This document shows, in pieces, positions 40,967-48,641 of a DNA stretch of 64,000 bases. Within the stretch, counting starts at the first letter, position 1. Each line of letters begins with the position of its first letter. The notes below the pieces were generated by a model. It was not told the origin of the DNA and did not search any database. It saw only the letters and a list, made by a program, of their open reading frames with translations. The position numbers and the translations under genes are program-made. Origin of the DNA: Nocardia yamanashiensis NBRC 100130 (GTDB taxonomy: Bacteria; Actinomycetota; Actinomycetes; Mycobacteriales; Mycobacteriaceae); contig NZ_BDCD01000021.1 of assembly GCF_001613325.1 (NCBI RefSeq), positions 62,001 to 126,000 of the forward strand, read 5' to 3'.

Positions 40967-41884
40967 ATGGGTAAGAGCAAGCGCAACAGTCCGAAGCCGG
41001 ACAGTAATCGGGCGCAGAAGCTGGCCGCGCGCAAGGCCGCGCAGGAGCAGGCCGCGCAGGCGGTCACCCGCCCGTTCGAGGGCTTGGCCGCGGAATGCGA
41101 TCTGGTCGCGCTCCGCGAATTCGTGCCGTCCGCCACCGCGACGCTGAAGCTGTCGCCGAGCGTCGGCGCCGAACGCGCGGTCACGCTGGCCACGGTGCTG
41201 CCGGGCGCGGTGGCCGCGCTGGTGCGGGCCGGGGACGAGGCGATCGGTTTCGTCGGCACCCAGGTGCAGCACCAGTCCGCGAATCCGGCCGCCGATCTGG
41301 CGAGCGCCATTCTGTGGACCCAGGCCGCCGAGCCGGGCGAATCGCTGGACGCCGCGAATGTGGATGGCGCCCCGAGCCTTTCGGAGGTGCTGGATCCCGG
41401 CGCCGCCCTGGACCTGACCGTGCACCAGGACTTCAACTGGTGGGTGCCCGCGGGCGTCACCCCGGACCCGCAGGTCGCCGCCACCATCGAGCAGGCCAAT
41501 CAGGCCATCATGCCGTCGGCGCGCCTGGAGCTGGGCGCGGACGCCATCGGCGCGGCCTGGTGGGTGGACGCCGGCGAGAAGGCGCATCTGCGCTGGGTGC
41601 GCCCGGAGGACGAGGATCAGCTGATGCTGGCCCTGGCCCGCCTGCACGCGGCCGGTGACCTGCACCTGGGCGAGGGTTCGCGCTTCGCGGGCTCGTTCCG
41701 CACCCACGGCCTGCTGGTCCCGGTGTTCGACCTGGATCCGGAGCGGCACGCCACCGAATGGGAGGCCCCGGCGCGCGAGTTCGGCGCCAAGCTGGCCGCT
41801 GCCCTGAAGTCGGATGCCCCGCTGTCCTCGGACGAGCGTCGTTCGCGCGACGGCCTGCGTTCGCGTCAGGTCACGCTGCGCTGA
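40967..41884 (+). CDS. DUF5926-type protein
   Basis: A 305-residue protein with a basic N-terminus (GKSKRNSPKPDSNRAQKLAARKAAQEQAAQ) and a mostly soluble remainder (CDLVALREFVPSATATLKL, DFNWWVPAGV, WVRPEDEDQLMLALARLHAAGDLHLGEGSRF). It fits the actinobacterial DUF5926 family, function unknown. TAGGTT lies eight bases before ATG 40967, with no ribosome binding site, so the transcript is probably leaderless. The end KSDAPLSSDERRSRDGLRSRQVTLR is typical. It lies just upstream of the small peptide gene. Confidence 0.8.
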   Translation: MGKSKRNSPKPDSNRAQKLAARKAAQEQAAQAVTRPFEGLAAECDLVALREFVPSATATLKLSPSVGAERAVTLATVLPGAVAALVRAGDEAIGFVGTQVQHQSANPAADLASAILWTQAAEPGESLDAANVDGAPSLSEVLDPGAALDLTVHQDFNWWVPAGVTPDPQVAATIEQANQAIMPSARLELGADAIGAAWWVDAGEKAHLRWVRPEDEDQLMLALARLHAAGDLHLGEGSRFAGSFRTHGLLVPVFDLDPERHATEWEAPAREFGAKLAAALKSDAPLSSDERRSRDGLRSRQVTLR

Positions 41885-42091
41885 TCCGCCGCCCTCGAAA
41901 GGGGCGTTGAGCTGGTCTTACCGGGCCGTTCGCGGGTGGTCTCCAACCATCCCCGGACGGCCCGAAATTTTTTCCCGGTCAATTTTTTGAAAAATGCTCA
42001 TTTCGGTCCGGGGATGGGGTTAAGTTCGGTTCACCCCAGAAGGTCGGGGGAGGTGAGGGAAAGACTCACCGAGTTAGATGAGGAGAAAATC

Positions 42092-42160
42092 ATGGAAGCC
42101 ATTCTCACCATGCTCAAGGGCCTGGTCTCCACCCTGTCCGCCAGCATCTCCGCCAAGTGA
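42092..42160 (+). CDS. 22-residue amphipathic helical peptide, PSM-like
   Basis: A 23-codon frame with a strong ribosome binding site (GAGGAG seven bases before the ATG) and a terminator 24 bases after the stop. The peptide begins MEAILTMLKG and ends SASISAK. On a helical wheel I and L residues 4, 5, 8, 11, 12, 15 and 19 form one face, while E2, T6, K9, S13, S16 and S20 form the other, so it is a strongly amphipathic helix. There is no signal peptide. It recalls phenol-soluble modulins or the short PorA/PorH mycomembrane peptides of Corynebacterium. The 5' leader has a GGTGAG/CTCACC hairpin (42052-42070) and A/T-rich DNA upstream at 41965-41995. Function is not known; translation is well supported. 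Confidence 0.65.
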   Translation: MEAILTMLKGLVSTLSASISAK

Positions 42161-42183
42161 GCGGAATTCGCTCATAACATGCG

Positions 42184-42219
42184 AATGGGCCCGATCCAGC
42201 GCAAGGGATCGGGCCCATT
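42184..42219. terminator. Bidirectional terminator between peptide gene and ferritin
   Basis: AATGGGCCCGATCC (42184-42197) and GGATCGGGCCCATT (42206-42219) form a perfect 14-bp stem around an eight-base loop. It ends the peptide gene on the plus strand and, on the minus strand, lies nine bases beyond the ferritin stop. Confidence 0.8.
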
Positions 42220-42228
42220 TCGTATTTA

Positions 42229-42789
42229 CTACAGCGAACCGCCGGCGGCGGAAGGCGAACCGGAAGCGTCCTTCGGGGAACTCATTTCCCGCGAGACGTA
42301 ATTCTCCAGATCGAACAGGTTCGCGCTGGCCCGCTCGGCGACGGTGAGGAGGGTGCGCATGGTGGCGACTTCCTCGACCTGCTCCTTCAGGAACCACTGC
42401 ATGAACTGCTCGCCCTGATAATCGCCTTCTTCCCGGGCGGTGCGGGCGAGGGCGACGATCTGTTCGGTGACCGTCTCCTCCTGGGCCAGGGCCAGGGCGA
42501 TCGGCTCCTTGGCATTCTCGAATTGCGATTTCGCGGCATCGACGGCCGGCACTTCCACGCCGAAATCCTGATCCAGCAGGTACTGCGCGATCATCATCGC
42601 GTGATTGCGCTCTTCGACGGCCTGCTTGTAGAAGTACTTCGCGAGCACCGGCAGATCCGCGTGATCGAACCAGGTCGCGATCGCGACGTACTGGTGTTCG
42701 GCATTGAATTCGTTGCGGATCTGATCCTGCAGCAAACCGTGGAACTTGCTGCGCTTGGTTTGAGTACGGATGGCCATGGGAGAAGACAT
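42229..42789 (-). CDS. bfrB: Ferritin (BfrB/Ftn-type)
   Basis: A 186-residue ferritin storing iron as ferric mineral in a cytoplasmic 24-mer. Ferroxidase residues are visible: Glu in IRNEFNAEHQYVAIATWFD, the ExxH of AVEERNHAMMIAQYL, and Glu in YQGEQFMQWFLKEQVEEVATM. The absence of a haem-ligating Met suggests non-haem ferritin rather than bacterioferritin. I chose ATG 42789 over ATG 42777. The upstream region holds several iron-box-like repeats, fitting iron-activated expression by IdeR as reported for bfrB in M. tuberculosis (Rv3841). Confidence 0.95.
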   Translation of the reverse strand: MSSPMAIRTQTKRSKFHGLLQDQIRNEFNAEHQYVAIATWFDHADLPVLAKYFYKQAVEERNHAMMIAQYLLDQDFGVEVPAVDAAKSQFENAKEPIALALAQEETVTEQIVALARTAREEGDYQGEQFMQWFLKEQVEEVATMRTLLTVAERASANLFDLENYVSREMSSPKDASGSPSAAGGSL

Positions 42790-42821
42790 TAGCCCTGGTC
42801 ACAACGCGTGTCATCCAAGTG

Positions 42822-42864
42822 CAGCCTTATTGAGCCCAGCCTTATTGAGGCAAGTATTGCCTAA
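42822..42864 (-). promoter_or_regulatory. Tandem iron-box-like sites upstream of ferritin
   Basis: On the minus strand, TTAGGCAATACTTGCCTCA (42846-42864) matches 14 of 19 positions of the IdeR/DtxR consensus and has perfect AGGCAA/TTGCCT arms around three bases. Next to it CTCAATAAGGCTG occurs twice (42822-42834 and 42837-42849), each resembling a weak half-site. They lie 33 to 75 bases before the ferritin ATG. Tandem IdeR boxes upstream of bfrB are known in M. tuberculosis; binding here is inferred. Confidence 0.5.
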
Positions 42865-42870
42865 TTTCAG

Positions 42871-44436
42871 CTAATTCGGGACCGTGGTGATCAGGTCCGA
42901 CGGGATCTGCTGATCGGCCGCCAGCGCCTCGAAGAACTTGCTCGCCTTGGTCTTGTCCCACAGCAGCACATTGCCGCTGCCGTCGACGTCGGTGAAGCCG
43001 CCGACCGGGACCGTGGTGGCCACCGGATCCCCGCTCAACGCCCGGCCGAGGGAGGCCAGATTCCACACGTGCGCGCCATTGTCGACCTTGAGCGCGGCCG
43101 TCGTATCGGTGACGAGCGGCCAGGCCCGGAAGGGGTTCAGCAGGGTGGACGGACTGGACGCCTTCTTCAGTAGTGCGCTCAGGAACTTGCGCTGATTCAG
43201 CATGCGCTGCAGGTCGGCGGTCGGCGTGGCGCGGCTGCGCACGAAGCCGAGCGCGTTCTTGCCGCTCAGCGTCTGGCAGCCCGCCTTCAGGTCGATGCCG
43301 GCCAGCGGATCGTCGATGGCCTCGTCCAGGCACATGTCGATACCGCCCACCGCGTCCACGATGCCGGCGAAGCCGCCGAACCCGATCTGCGCGTAATGGT
43401 CGATGCGCAGCCCCGTCGCACCCTCCACGGTCTGCACCAGCAATTGCGGGCCGCCGAACGCGAAAGAGGCGTTGAGCTTGTCCTTTCCGTGCCCCGGAAT
43501 GCTCACGTAGGAGTCGCGCGGCAGGCTGACCAGCGTCGGCTTACCGGATTCCGGCACGTGCACCAGGATGATGGTGTCGGTCCGTTCGGACCCGACCTCG
43601 CCGCCGGTGGACAGCTCCTGTTCCTGCTCGGTCGAGAGCCCGGCGCGGCTGTCCGAACCCACCAGTAGCCAGTTCGTCCCGGGCGTGTCGCCGGGCCGGC
43701 CGGAGTAGCTGGTGAGCGCGTCGATCCGGGTCAGGTGGGTGTCCACGTAGATGGCCGCGCCGATCGGCATGAGCAGGATCAGCAGCAGCAACACCAGGAT
43801 CCAGCGGAACCAGTGCCGTTTGCGCTTGGGCCGTTTCGGTCGCGGCGCTTCGCCGCGGCCGCCGCGCTTGGCCGGCCGGGAGGGCGGCGGCGGGGGAGTG
43901 GATTCGCGATAGGGGACCGGGCGCTGGGTCGGCGCGTGCGTGACCGGCGCGGCCTCGCGGGCTTCCCCGTATGTTGTCGGCGGACTCTGCTCGTCCGACC
44001 ACATCTTCCGGGTCCGCTCGGGCGGGCGCTGCTGTCGTTGCGGCGCAGCGGCATTGGATCGCTGTGGGGCGCCGCCGCGCTGCTGCGGCGACGCGTTGCC
44101 GCGCTGCGGCGAGGCCGGGTTACCCCGCTGCGGCGGCGCCGGGTTACCGCGCTGCGTTGGGGCCGCGTTGCCGCGCGGTGGGGGAGCCGCATTGCCGCGC
44201 TGTGGGGGCACGGCGTTGGAGCGTTGCGGCGGAGCGGCATTCGGGCGCTGCGGCCGGCCGGGCTGCGCGCCGGGCGGTGGATTCCCGTTCGCGCGCGCCG
44301 CGCCGCCGGGATTGCCGCGCTGGGGTTGCACGGGATTTGCTCGTGGTTGCCGCGGCGGCACGGGAGGCTCGCCCGGACGTCTCGGCGGCGGCTCCCGGCG
44401 CATCCGTGCAAACTGCTGGGGGTCGTCGCCGTTCAT
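42871..44436 (-). CDS. LytR-CpsA-Psr (LCP) family cell-wall ligase
   Basis: A 521-residue type II membrane protein. The N-terminal 200 residues are cytoplasmic and Pro/Arg/Asn-rich, with about nine repeats of a (P/Q)QRGN unit of about eight residues. A membrane helix (WFRWILVLLLLILLMPIG, about 208-232) follows, then the extracellular LCP domain: NWLLVGSDSRAG, RTDTIILVHVP, SLPRDSYVSIPGHGKDKLNASFAFGG, VDAVGGIDMCLD. LCP enzymes attach arabinogalactan or other polymers to peptidoglycan. ATG 44436 has TAGGCT seven bases upstream (leaderless). It corresponds by position to Rv3840. Confidence 0.92.
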   Translation of the reverse strand: MNGDDPQQFARMRREPPPRRPGEPPVPPRQPRANPVQPQRGNPGGAARANGNPPPGAQPGRPQRPNAAPPQRSNAVPPQRGNAAPPPRGNAAPTQRGNPAPPQRGNPASPQRGNASPQQRGGAPQRSNAAAPQRQQRPPERTRKMWSDEQSPPTTYGEAREAAPVTHAPTQRPVPYRESTPPPPPSRPAKRGGRGEAPRPKRPKRKRHWFRWILVLLLLILLMPIGAAIYVDTHLTRIDALTSYSGRPGDTPGTNWLLVGSDSRAGLSTEQEQELSTGGEVGSERTDTIILVHVPESGKPTLVSLPRDSYVSIPGHGKDKLNASFAFGGPQLLVQTVEGATGLRIDHYAQIGFGGFAGIVDAVGGIDMCLDEAIDDPLAGIDLKAGCQTLSGKNALGFVRSRATPTADLQRMLNQRKFLSALLKKASSPSTLLNPFRAWPLVTDTTAALKVDNGAHVWNLASLGRALSGDPVATTVPVGGFTDVDGSGNVLLWDKTKASKFFEALAADQQIPSDLITTVPN

Positions 44437-44520
44437 CAAGGAAAGCCTACTGATGGAAGCGCTCGAGCGGTTCATTCCAATCGCATTACGGTGATCGGAC
44501 TTCGGTGGACGTGACCGGGA

Positions 44521-45312
44521 TTACGGCAGCCAGGACACGTGCCCGCGCAGTGCGGCGTAGCCGAGATAGGCGATGGTGTCGATGAGCGCGTGCGCCAGCA
44601 GCAACGGCCACAACCGGTCGGTCCGCTGCCAATACCGCCCGAACACCAACCCCATCACCAGGTTTCCGAGCCCGCCCCCGATGCCCTGATACAGGTGATA
44701 GCTGCCCCGCAGCAGCGCCGATGCCAGCAGCGATTTGTGCTCCGACCAGCCCAGCGCCCGCAACCGGGTGATCAGATACGCCACCACCAGCACTTCTTCG
44801 GCCGCCGAGTTGGCCCAGGCGTTGAGCACCAGCATCGGCAGGCGCCACCAATGTTCCAGTGAGCCCGGGACGATGGTGACGCTCACGCCCAGCGCGTGCG
44901 CGATCAGATACAGCCCGAGGCCCGGAATGCCGATCACCGCCGCCAGCGCCAGGCCCGGCAGCACGTCCGAACGCCACCGCAGCCGCGCCAATCCGATCGC
45001 CCGCGGTCCGATCCCGCTGCGCCACAACAGATACAGCCCCAGCGCCGCCCAGCCCAGCAGCCGCCCCACACTCAACAGCTGAAACAGCAGGTCCAGGAAG
45101 GATTGCGCGGCCCGCGACGGATTCAGCGCGACCGTCTGCCCGCCCACCCCACCGGGCGAGAGCGCGCTCTCGATCAACGACAGCGCCGCACTGGCCCCGC
45201 TCAGCCCGAACGTGACGACCAGGACGATAGCGATCTCGATCCGGATCGCCCGCCGCTCGCCCTCGGAGGACGCGGGTGCGGGCCACGCGGACGCGGAATC
45301 AGCCGAAACCAT
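44521..45312 (-). CDS. CPBP-family intramembrane metalloprotease
   Basis: A 263-residue protein with about seven membrane helices and the CPBP (Abi/CAAX protease-like) motifs: EE in AAEEVLVVAYLITRL, His in GSYHLYQGIGGGL, and a later His in LLLAHALIDTIAYL. The family includes CAAX prenyl proteases and bacteriocin-immunity proteins; in actinobacteria most are uncharacterised. The start is ATG 45312. It is on the same strand as LCP, 84 bases upstream, but LCP has its own promoter. Confidence 0.9.
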   Translation of the reverse strand: MVSADSASAWPAPASSEGERRAIRIEIAIVLVVTFGLSGASAALSLIESALSPGGVGGQTVALNPSRAAQSFLDLLFQLLSVGRLLGWAALGLYLLWRSGIGPRAIGLARLRWRSDVLPGLALAAVIGIPGLGLYLIAHALGVSVTIVPGSLEHWWRLPMLVLNAWANSAAEEVLVVAYLITRLRALGWSEHKSLLASALLRGSYHLYQGIGGGLGNLVMGLVFGRYWQRTDRLWPLLLAHALIDTIAYLGYAALRGHVSWLP

Positions 45313-45368
45313 GCCGCCAATCTATGGGCAGTCGTCTGGTTCGGCGGTCCGGGCGTGCCGAGCCGGAT

Positions 45369-46142
45369 TCAGATGCGATGCAAGCCGCGCTGGAAGGGAT
45401 TGCCCGCCAAGGTCTGTACCGCGCGGCTCAGCGATTCCACATCGTCGGCCGGCGCGTGGAAGGGCAGCCGGATGTCGTGATCGCGGTCGATCGCCTCGAC
45501 CCGCAGCGTGACCCCGTACCGGTCGATGGCCAGCGGATGCACCAGCGCGCCCCGGCGGATGTCGGCGGGCAGATGCCGGGCCAAGCGGTCGATCACATCG
45601 GCATGATCGGCATGCAGATGCTGCAGCCAGGCGGCCTCCATCCCGCAGAACGGATCCGGCCGAGCGGCCCGAAGCTGTTCCCGCGACACCGAATCCGCGC
45701 CCGCCGTGTCCGCCACCACCGCCGAGTCGATGACCAGCCGCAACAGCACCGACGTATGCCCCACATCCAGCAGATTAGGATGCGGATGATCTTCCGCGAC
45801 CGCCGTGGCCAGCGCCCGCTGCGCATGCGAGGGCACCGCGTGCACCCATCCGCGCAACCACACCAGCGCCCGCACCGGCTCCCGCAAAGGCAGCGGCGCA
45901 TTGTCGGTCAGCTCCAGCACCGCCGGCGATCCGGTCGTCCCGCACCGATCCACCAGCATCGCCGCCGTCGACTCCGCCGGCACCGCGATCACCATGTCGC
46001 CGCACAACCGCAGCCGATGCACCGAGGTCGGCACCGGATCCAGCCCCGGCAGCGCCAGCACCGAACTCTCGGCATTACTGCACGCGCTGTGCACGCGCTC
46101 GGCGGTAGTGGGTGAGGCAACCGGGGCAGCCGCGGGTGGCAT
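45369..46142 (-). CDS. DUF2470 protein, likely iron-repressed haem-related
   Basis: A 257-residue protein with C-terminal DUF2470 (FCGMEAAWLQHLHADHADVIDRLARHL, then RYGVTLRVEAIDRDHDIRLPF), the HugZ-like C-terminal part found in haem-utilisation proteins. The N-terminal half resembles a split-barrel fold (HRLRLCGDMVIAVPAES, PVRALVWLRGWVHAVP). I chose ATG 46142 because GGAGG lies six bases upstream, rather than ATG 46154. A strong IdeR-type iron box lies at 46161-46179. Its orthologue Rv3839 is known to be IdeR-repressed. A role in haem iron use is inferred. Confidence 0.85.
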   Translation of the reverse strand: MPPAAAPVASPTTAERVHSACSNAESSVLALPGLDPVPTSVHRLRLCGDMVIAVPAESTAAMLVDRCGTTGSPAVLELTDNAPLPLREPVRALVWLRGWVHAVPSHAQRALATAVAEDHPHPNLLDVGHTSVLLRLVIDSAVVADTAGADSVSREQLRAARPDPFCGMEAAWLQHLHADHADVIDRLARHLPADIRRGALVHPLAIDRYGVTLRVEAIDRDHDIRLPFHAPADDVESLSRAVQTLAGNPFQRGLHRI

Positions 46143-46160
46143 ACACACCTCCATCGTGAA

Positions 46161-46179
46161 TTAGGTAAACCTAAGCTAA
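46161..46179 (-). promoter_or_regulatory. IdeR/DtxR iron box upstream of the DUF2470 gene
   Basis: On the minus strand TTAGCTTAGGTTTACCTAA matches 17 of 19 positions of the TWAGGTWAGSCTWACCTWA consensus. It lies 18 bases before the chosen ATG and overlaps the likely promoter, so Fe-IdeR would repress. The remaining 292 bases to the next gene (46180-46471) hold no other feature. Confidence 0.8.
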
Positions 46180-46471
46180 GTGACGCAAGTCGCCCACGCA
46201 ACCCCGCAACCGCTCGAATCCCCGCGGGCGCGGCCGATCCGTGCGCGCGACCAGCCTCTTCGCGCGTTCGATCCCAAGGCGCGTCACCCACGTTGCCGGG
46301 TATGTGGCCACCTGCGGCTGGGGGTTCGCGAGGTGCGATGCCAAAGCCATGGATGGCTCGGCACCACCAGAATGCGAACAGCCGCGACGGGTCGGACGTT
46401 CGGCCGACTCCGTCCGGGCAACGGCCGCCCACCCGCTTCAGGCCCGCGCAGGCGCTCGCTACGGTGGACGG

Positions 46472-46885
46472 GTGCCGCACGATCTGCCTCCCGCGCCCGA
46501 GCCGGTCGCGCTCTCGCTGTCCATGCCGCCCGCCCCCGCGCGCGGTCTCACCGAGGATCTGGTTCGCCCCACCGGTGCGGCGCCCGCCGCCGAAGTACTC
46601 GACCTGACCGCCGATGACGAGGCCGTCTCCGAGTTCCTGGTCCGAATCGCTCACGCCGACACCGGTTTCGTCGCCCGTACCGATTCCGGCGAACGCGCGC
46701 TCGCCATCGTCGCCGCCACGGTGGCCGCCCTCTGCGGCGAAGACATCCGCGCCGCGCTCGCCGCCCCGGATCTGGCCTTTCTGAAGGGCTTGAAGCCACC
46801 CGCAGTGGAGGCGTTCCGCACCGTCCTGCTCGCCATCGAATCCGACAATCCGGACGTGGCGGCCGCCCTCACCGCCCTCGCTTGA
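46472..46885 (+). CDS. Small hypothetical protein
   Basis: A 137-residue protein of unknown family, from GTG 46472. The N-terminus is Pro-rich (PHDLPPAPEPVALSLSMPPAPA), and the remainder is helical and acidic (TADDEAVSEFLVRIAHADTGF, ALAAPDLAFLKGLKPPAVEAFRTVLLAIESDNPDVAAALTALA). TACGGT lies six bases before the GTG, which would suit a leaderless transcript. It stands alone upstream of pheA. Codon use matches neighbours, but conservation is unverified. Confidence 0.55.
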   Translation: MPHDLPPAPEPVALSLSMPPAPARGLTEDLVRPTGAAPAAEVLDLTADDEAVSEFLVRIAHADTGFVARTDSGERALAIVAATVAALCGEDIRAALAAPDLAFLKGLKPPAVEAFRTVLLAIESDNPDVAAALTALA

Positions 46886-47060
46886 CGCTCGCGCATGGTC
46901 GTGCTCGCCGAAGGTGACAACTGATTTCGTGAGATTCGGGGTAACTCCCGGGGTACGCCCAGAATTTGTTCGGCACTCGACGCAGGCACGGACAGGGAAG
47001 TCCTACGGCTCTCAGCCGTCCGCCAAGTACGCGGGGAGGCGGAACAGTAATCTCGTTGTC

Positions 47061-47978
47061 GTGCCTCGTATCGCCTACTTCGGGCCCTCCGGAACTTTTA
47101 CCGAGATGGCTCTCGCGAAACTCGAGTCCGCCGGATTGTTCGGCGGGCCGGTCGAGCGTGTGCCGGCGCCGAGTCAGGGGGCGGCCATCGAGCTGGTGCG
47201 GGCCGGGGAGGTCGAAGGGGCGGTAGTGCCCATCGAGAGTTCCGTCGAGGGGTCCATCGCGCCGACCCTGGATGCGCTGGCGGTGGGGCCGCGGTTGCAG
47301 ATCATCGCTGAGGCCGAGCTGGATGTGGCGTTCACGATCGTGGGGCGGGCGGGGATCGGGCTCGACGACGTGAAACGGGTCGCGGCCTATCCGGTGGCGG
47401 CCGCGCAGGTGCGGATGTGGCTGGCGCACCGGATGCCGCAGGCCGAGATGTATACGTCCGCTTCGAATGCGGCCGCGGCGGACGATGTGGTCGCCGGGCA
47501 CGCGGATGCGGCGGTGTCGACTTTGCTGGCGGGGGAGCGGCGCGGGCTGGCGGTGCTGGCTTCGGGTGTGGCCGACCATGATCAAGCGGTGACCCGGTTC
47601 GTGCTGGTGACCCCGCCGCAACCGGCGCCGCCACGGACCGGGGCGGATCGCACCTCCATCGTGCTGGAGCTGGCCAACGAGCCGGGCTCGCTGATGCGGG
47701 CGTTCGCCGAATTCGCCACCCGCGGTATCGATCTCACGCGTATCGAATCGCGGCCCACCCGCACCGGGATGGGCACCTATCGCTTCTATCTGGACTGTGT
47801 CGGGCATATCGACGATGCCGCGGTCGCCGAGGCGCTGAAAGCCCTGCACCGCACCGCCGCCCGGATTCGCTTCCTGGGTTCCTGGCCGGCGACCTCGGCC
47901 ACCGGAACCCCGCCGCCGCCCGACGAACCGGCGGCGGTCTGGCTGACCGACCTCAAGAAGGGGGTGGCTGATCTGTGA
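47061..47978 (+). CDS. pheA: Prephenate dehydratase
   Basis: A 305-residue enzyme converting prephenate to phenylpyruvate in phenylalanine synthesis. The catalytic domain has IAYFGPSGTFTEMAL, VPIESSVEGSIAPTLDAL and a VTRFVLV motif with the Thr-Arg-Phe triad. A C-terminal ACT domain (TSIVLELANEPGSLMRAFAEFATRGIDLTRIESRPTR) is the allosteric Phe site. GTG 47061 is preferred over the upstream ATG because PheA begins right there; TAATCT seven bases before it suggests a leaderless transcript. The stop overlaps the next gene. Confidence 0.96.
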   Translation: MPRIAYFGPSGTFTEMALAKLESAGLFGGPVERVPAPSQGAAIELVRAGEVEGAVVPIESSVEGSIAPTLDALAVGPRLQIIAEAELDVAFTIVGRAGIGLDDVKRVAAYPVAAAQVRMWLAHRMPQAEMYTSASNAAAADDVVAGHADAAVSTLLAGERRGLAVLASGVADHDQAVTRFVLVTPPQPAPPRTGADRTSIVLELANEPGSLMRAFAEFATRGIDLTRIESRPTRTGMGTYRFYLDCVGHIDDAAVAEALKALHRTAARIRFLGSWPATSATGTPPPPDEPAAVWLTDLKKGVADL

Positions 47979-48637
47979 CCGGCAAATTGATACTGGTGCG
48001 GCACGGTGAGACCGAAGGCAATGTGGCCAAGATCCTGGACACCCGGCTGCCGGGGCTGCCGCTGACCGAACGCGGTGCGGCGCAGGCGAAGACGTTCGGG
48101 GCGAACCTGGTGGATCCACCGCAGCGGTTGTTCTCCTCGGAGGCATTGCGAGCCCGGCAAACCGGTAGCTATATCGAAGCGGCGACGGGCGTGCCGCTGG
48201 TGGCGCTCGAAGGATTGCAGGAAGTACAGCTCGGCGACCTGGAGGGGCTGAACACCCGCGACGCGCACGAGACGTTCCAGGACATCTATCACGCTTGGCA
48301 TTTCGACGATCTGAGCCTGCGGGTGCCGGGCGGGGAATCCGGGCGGGACGTGCTGGATCGCTATGTGCCCGCGCTGGAACGGATCCGCGCCGACTACCTG
48401 ACCGATCCGGACGCCCCGGATGTCATCCTGGTCAGCCACGGCGCCGCCATGCGGCTGGTCTCGCGCGAATTGACCGGCGTGCCACGCAGTTTCGCCGCCA
48501 ACAACCATCTCGACAATACCGAGACGATCGAACTGCTACCGGTCGCGGGCGGTGGCTGGGAATGCACCCGCTGGGGTCGCTACCTGCCGCCGTTCGGTGA
48601 TGACATCGCGCCGACCGGCGACGACCCGATGGGCTGA
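47975..48637 (+). CDS. Phosphoglycerate-mutase-like histidine phosphatase
   Basis: A 220-residue protein with LILVRHGETEGNV (phosphohistidine motif RHGE), SSEALRARQTG and the second catalytic His in VILVSHGAAMRLV. The tail is variable. The GTG overlaps the pheA stop, so it is translated with it; Rv3837c has the same position next to pheA in M. tuberculosis. The substrate is unknown. Coupling with pheA is a conserved arrangement but does not prove a pathway role. Confidence 0.92.
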   Translation: MTGKLILVRHGETEGNVAKILDTRLPGLPLTERGAAQAKTFGANLVDPPQRLFSSEALRARQTGSYIEAATGVPLVALEGLQEVQLGDLEGLNTRDAHETFQDIYHAWHFDDLSLRVPGGESGRDVLDRYVPALERIRADYLTDPDAPDVILVSHGAAMRLVSRELTGVPRSFAANNHLDNTETIELLPVAGGGWECTRWGRYLPPFGDDIAPTGDDPMG

Positions 48638-48641
48638 TCGG

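Noticed and set aside
41936..42091. Longer 74-codon version of the small peptide, beginning about 156 bases upstream
   Set aside because: The extra part spans the A/T-rich region and leader hairpin without a ribosome binding site, whereas ATG 42092 has GAGGAG at ideal spacing.
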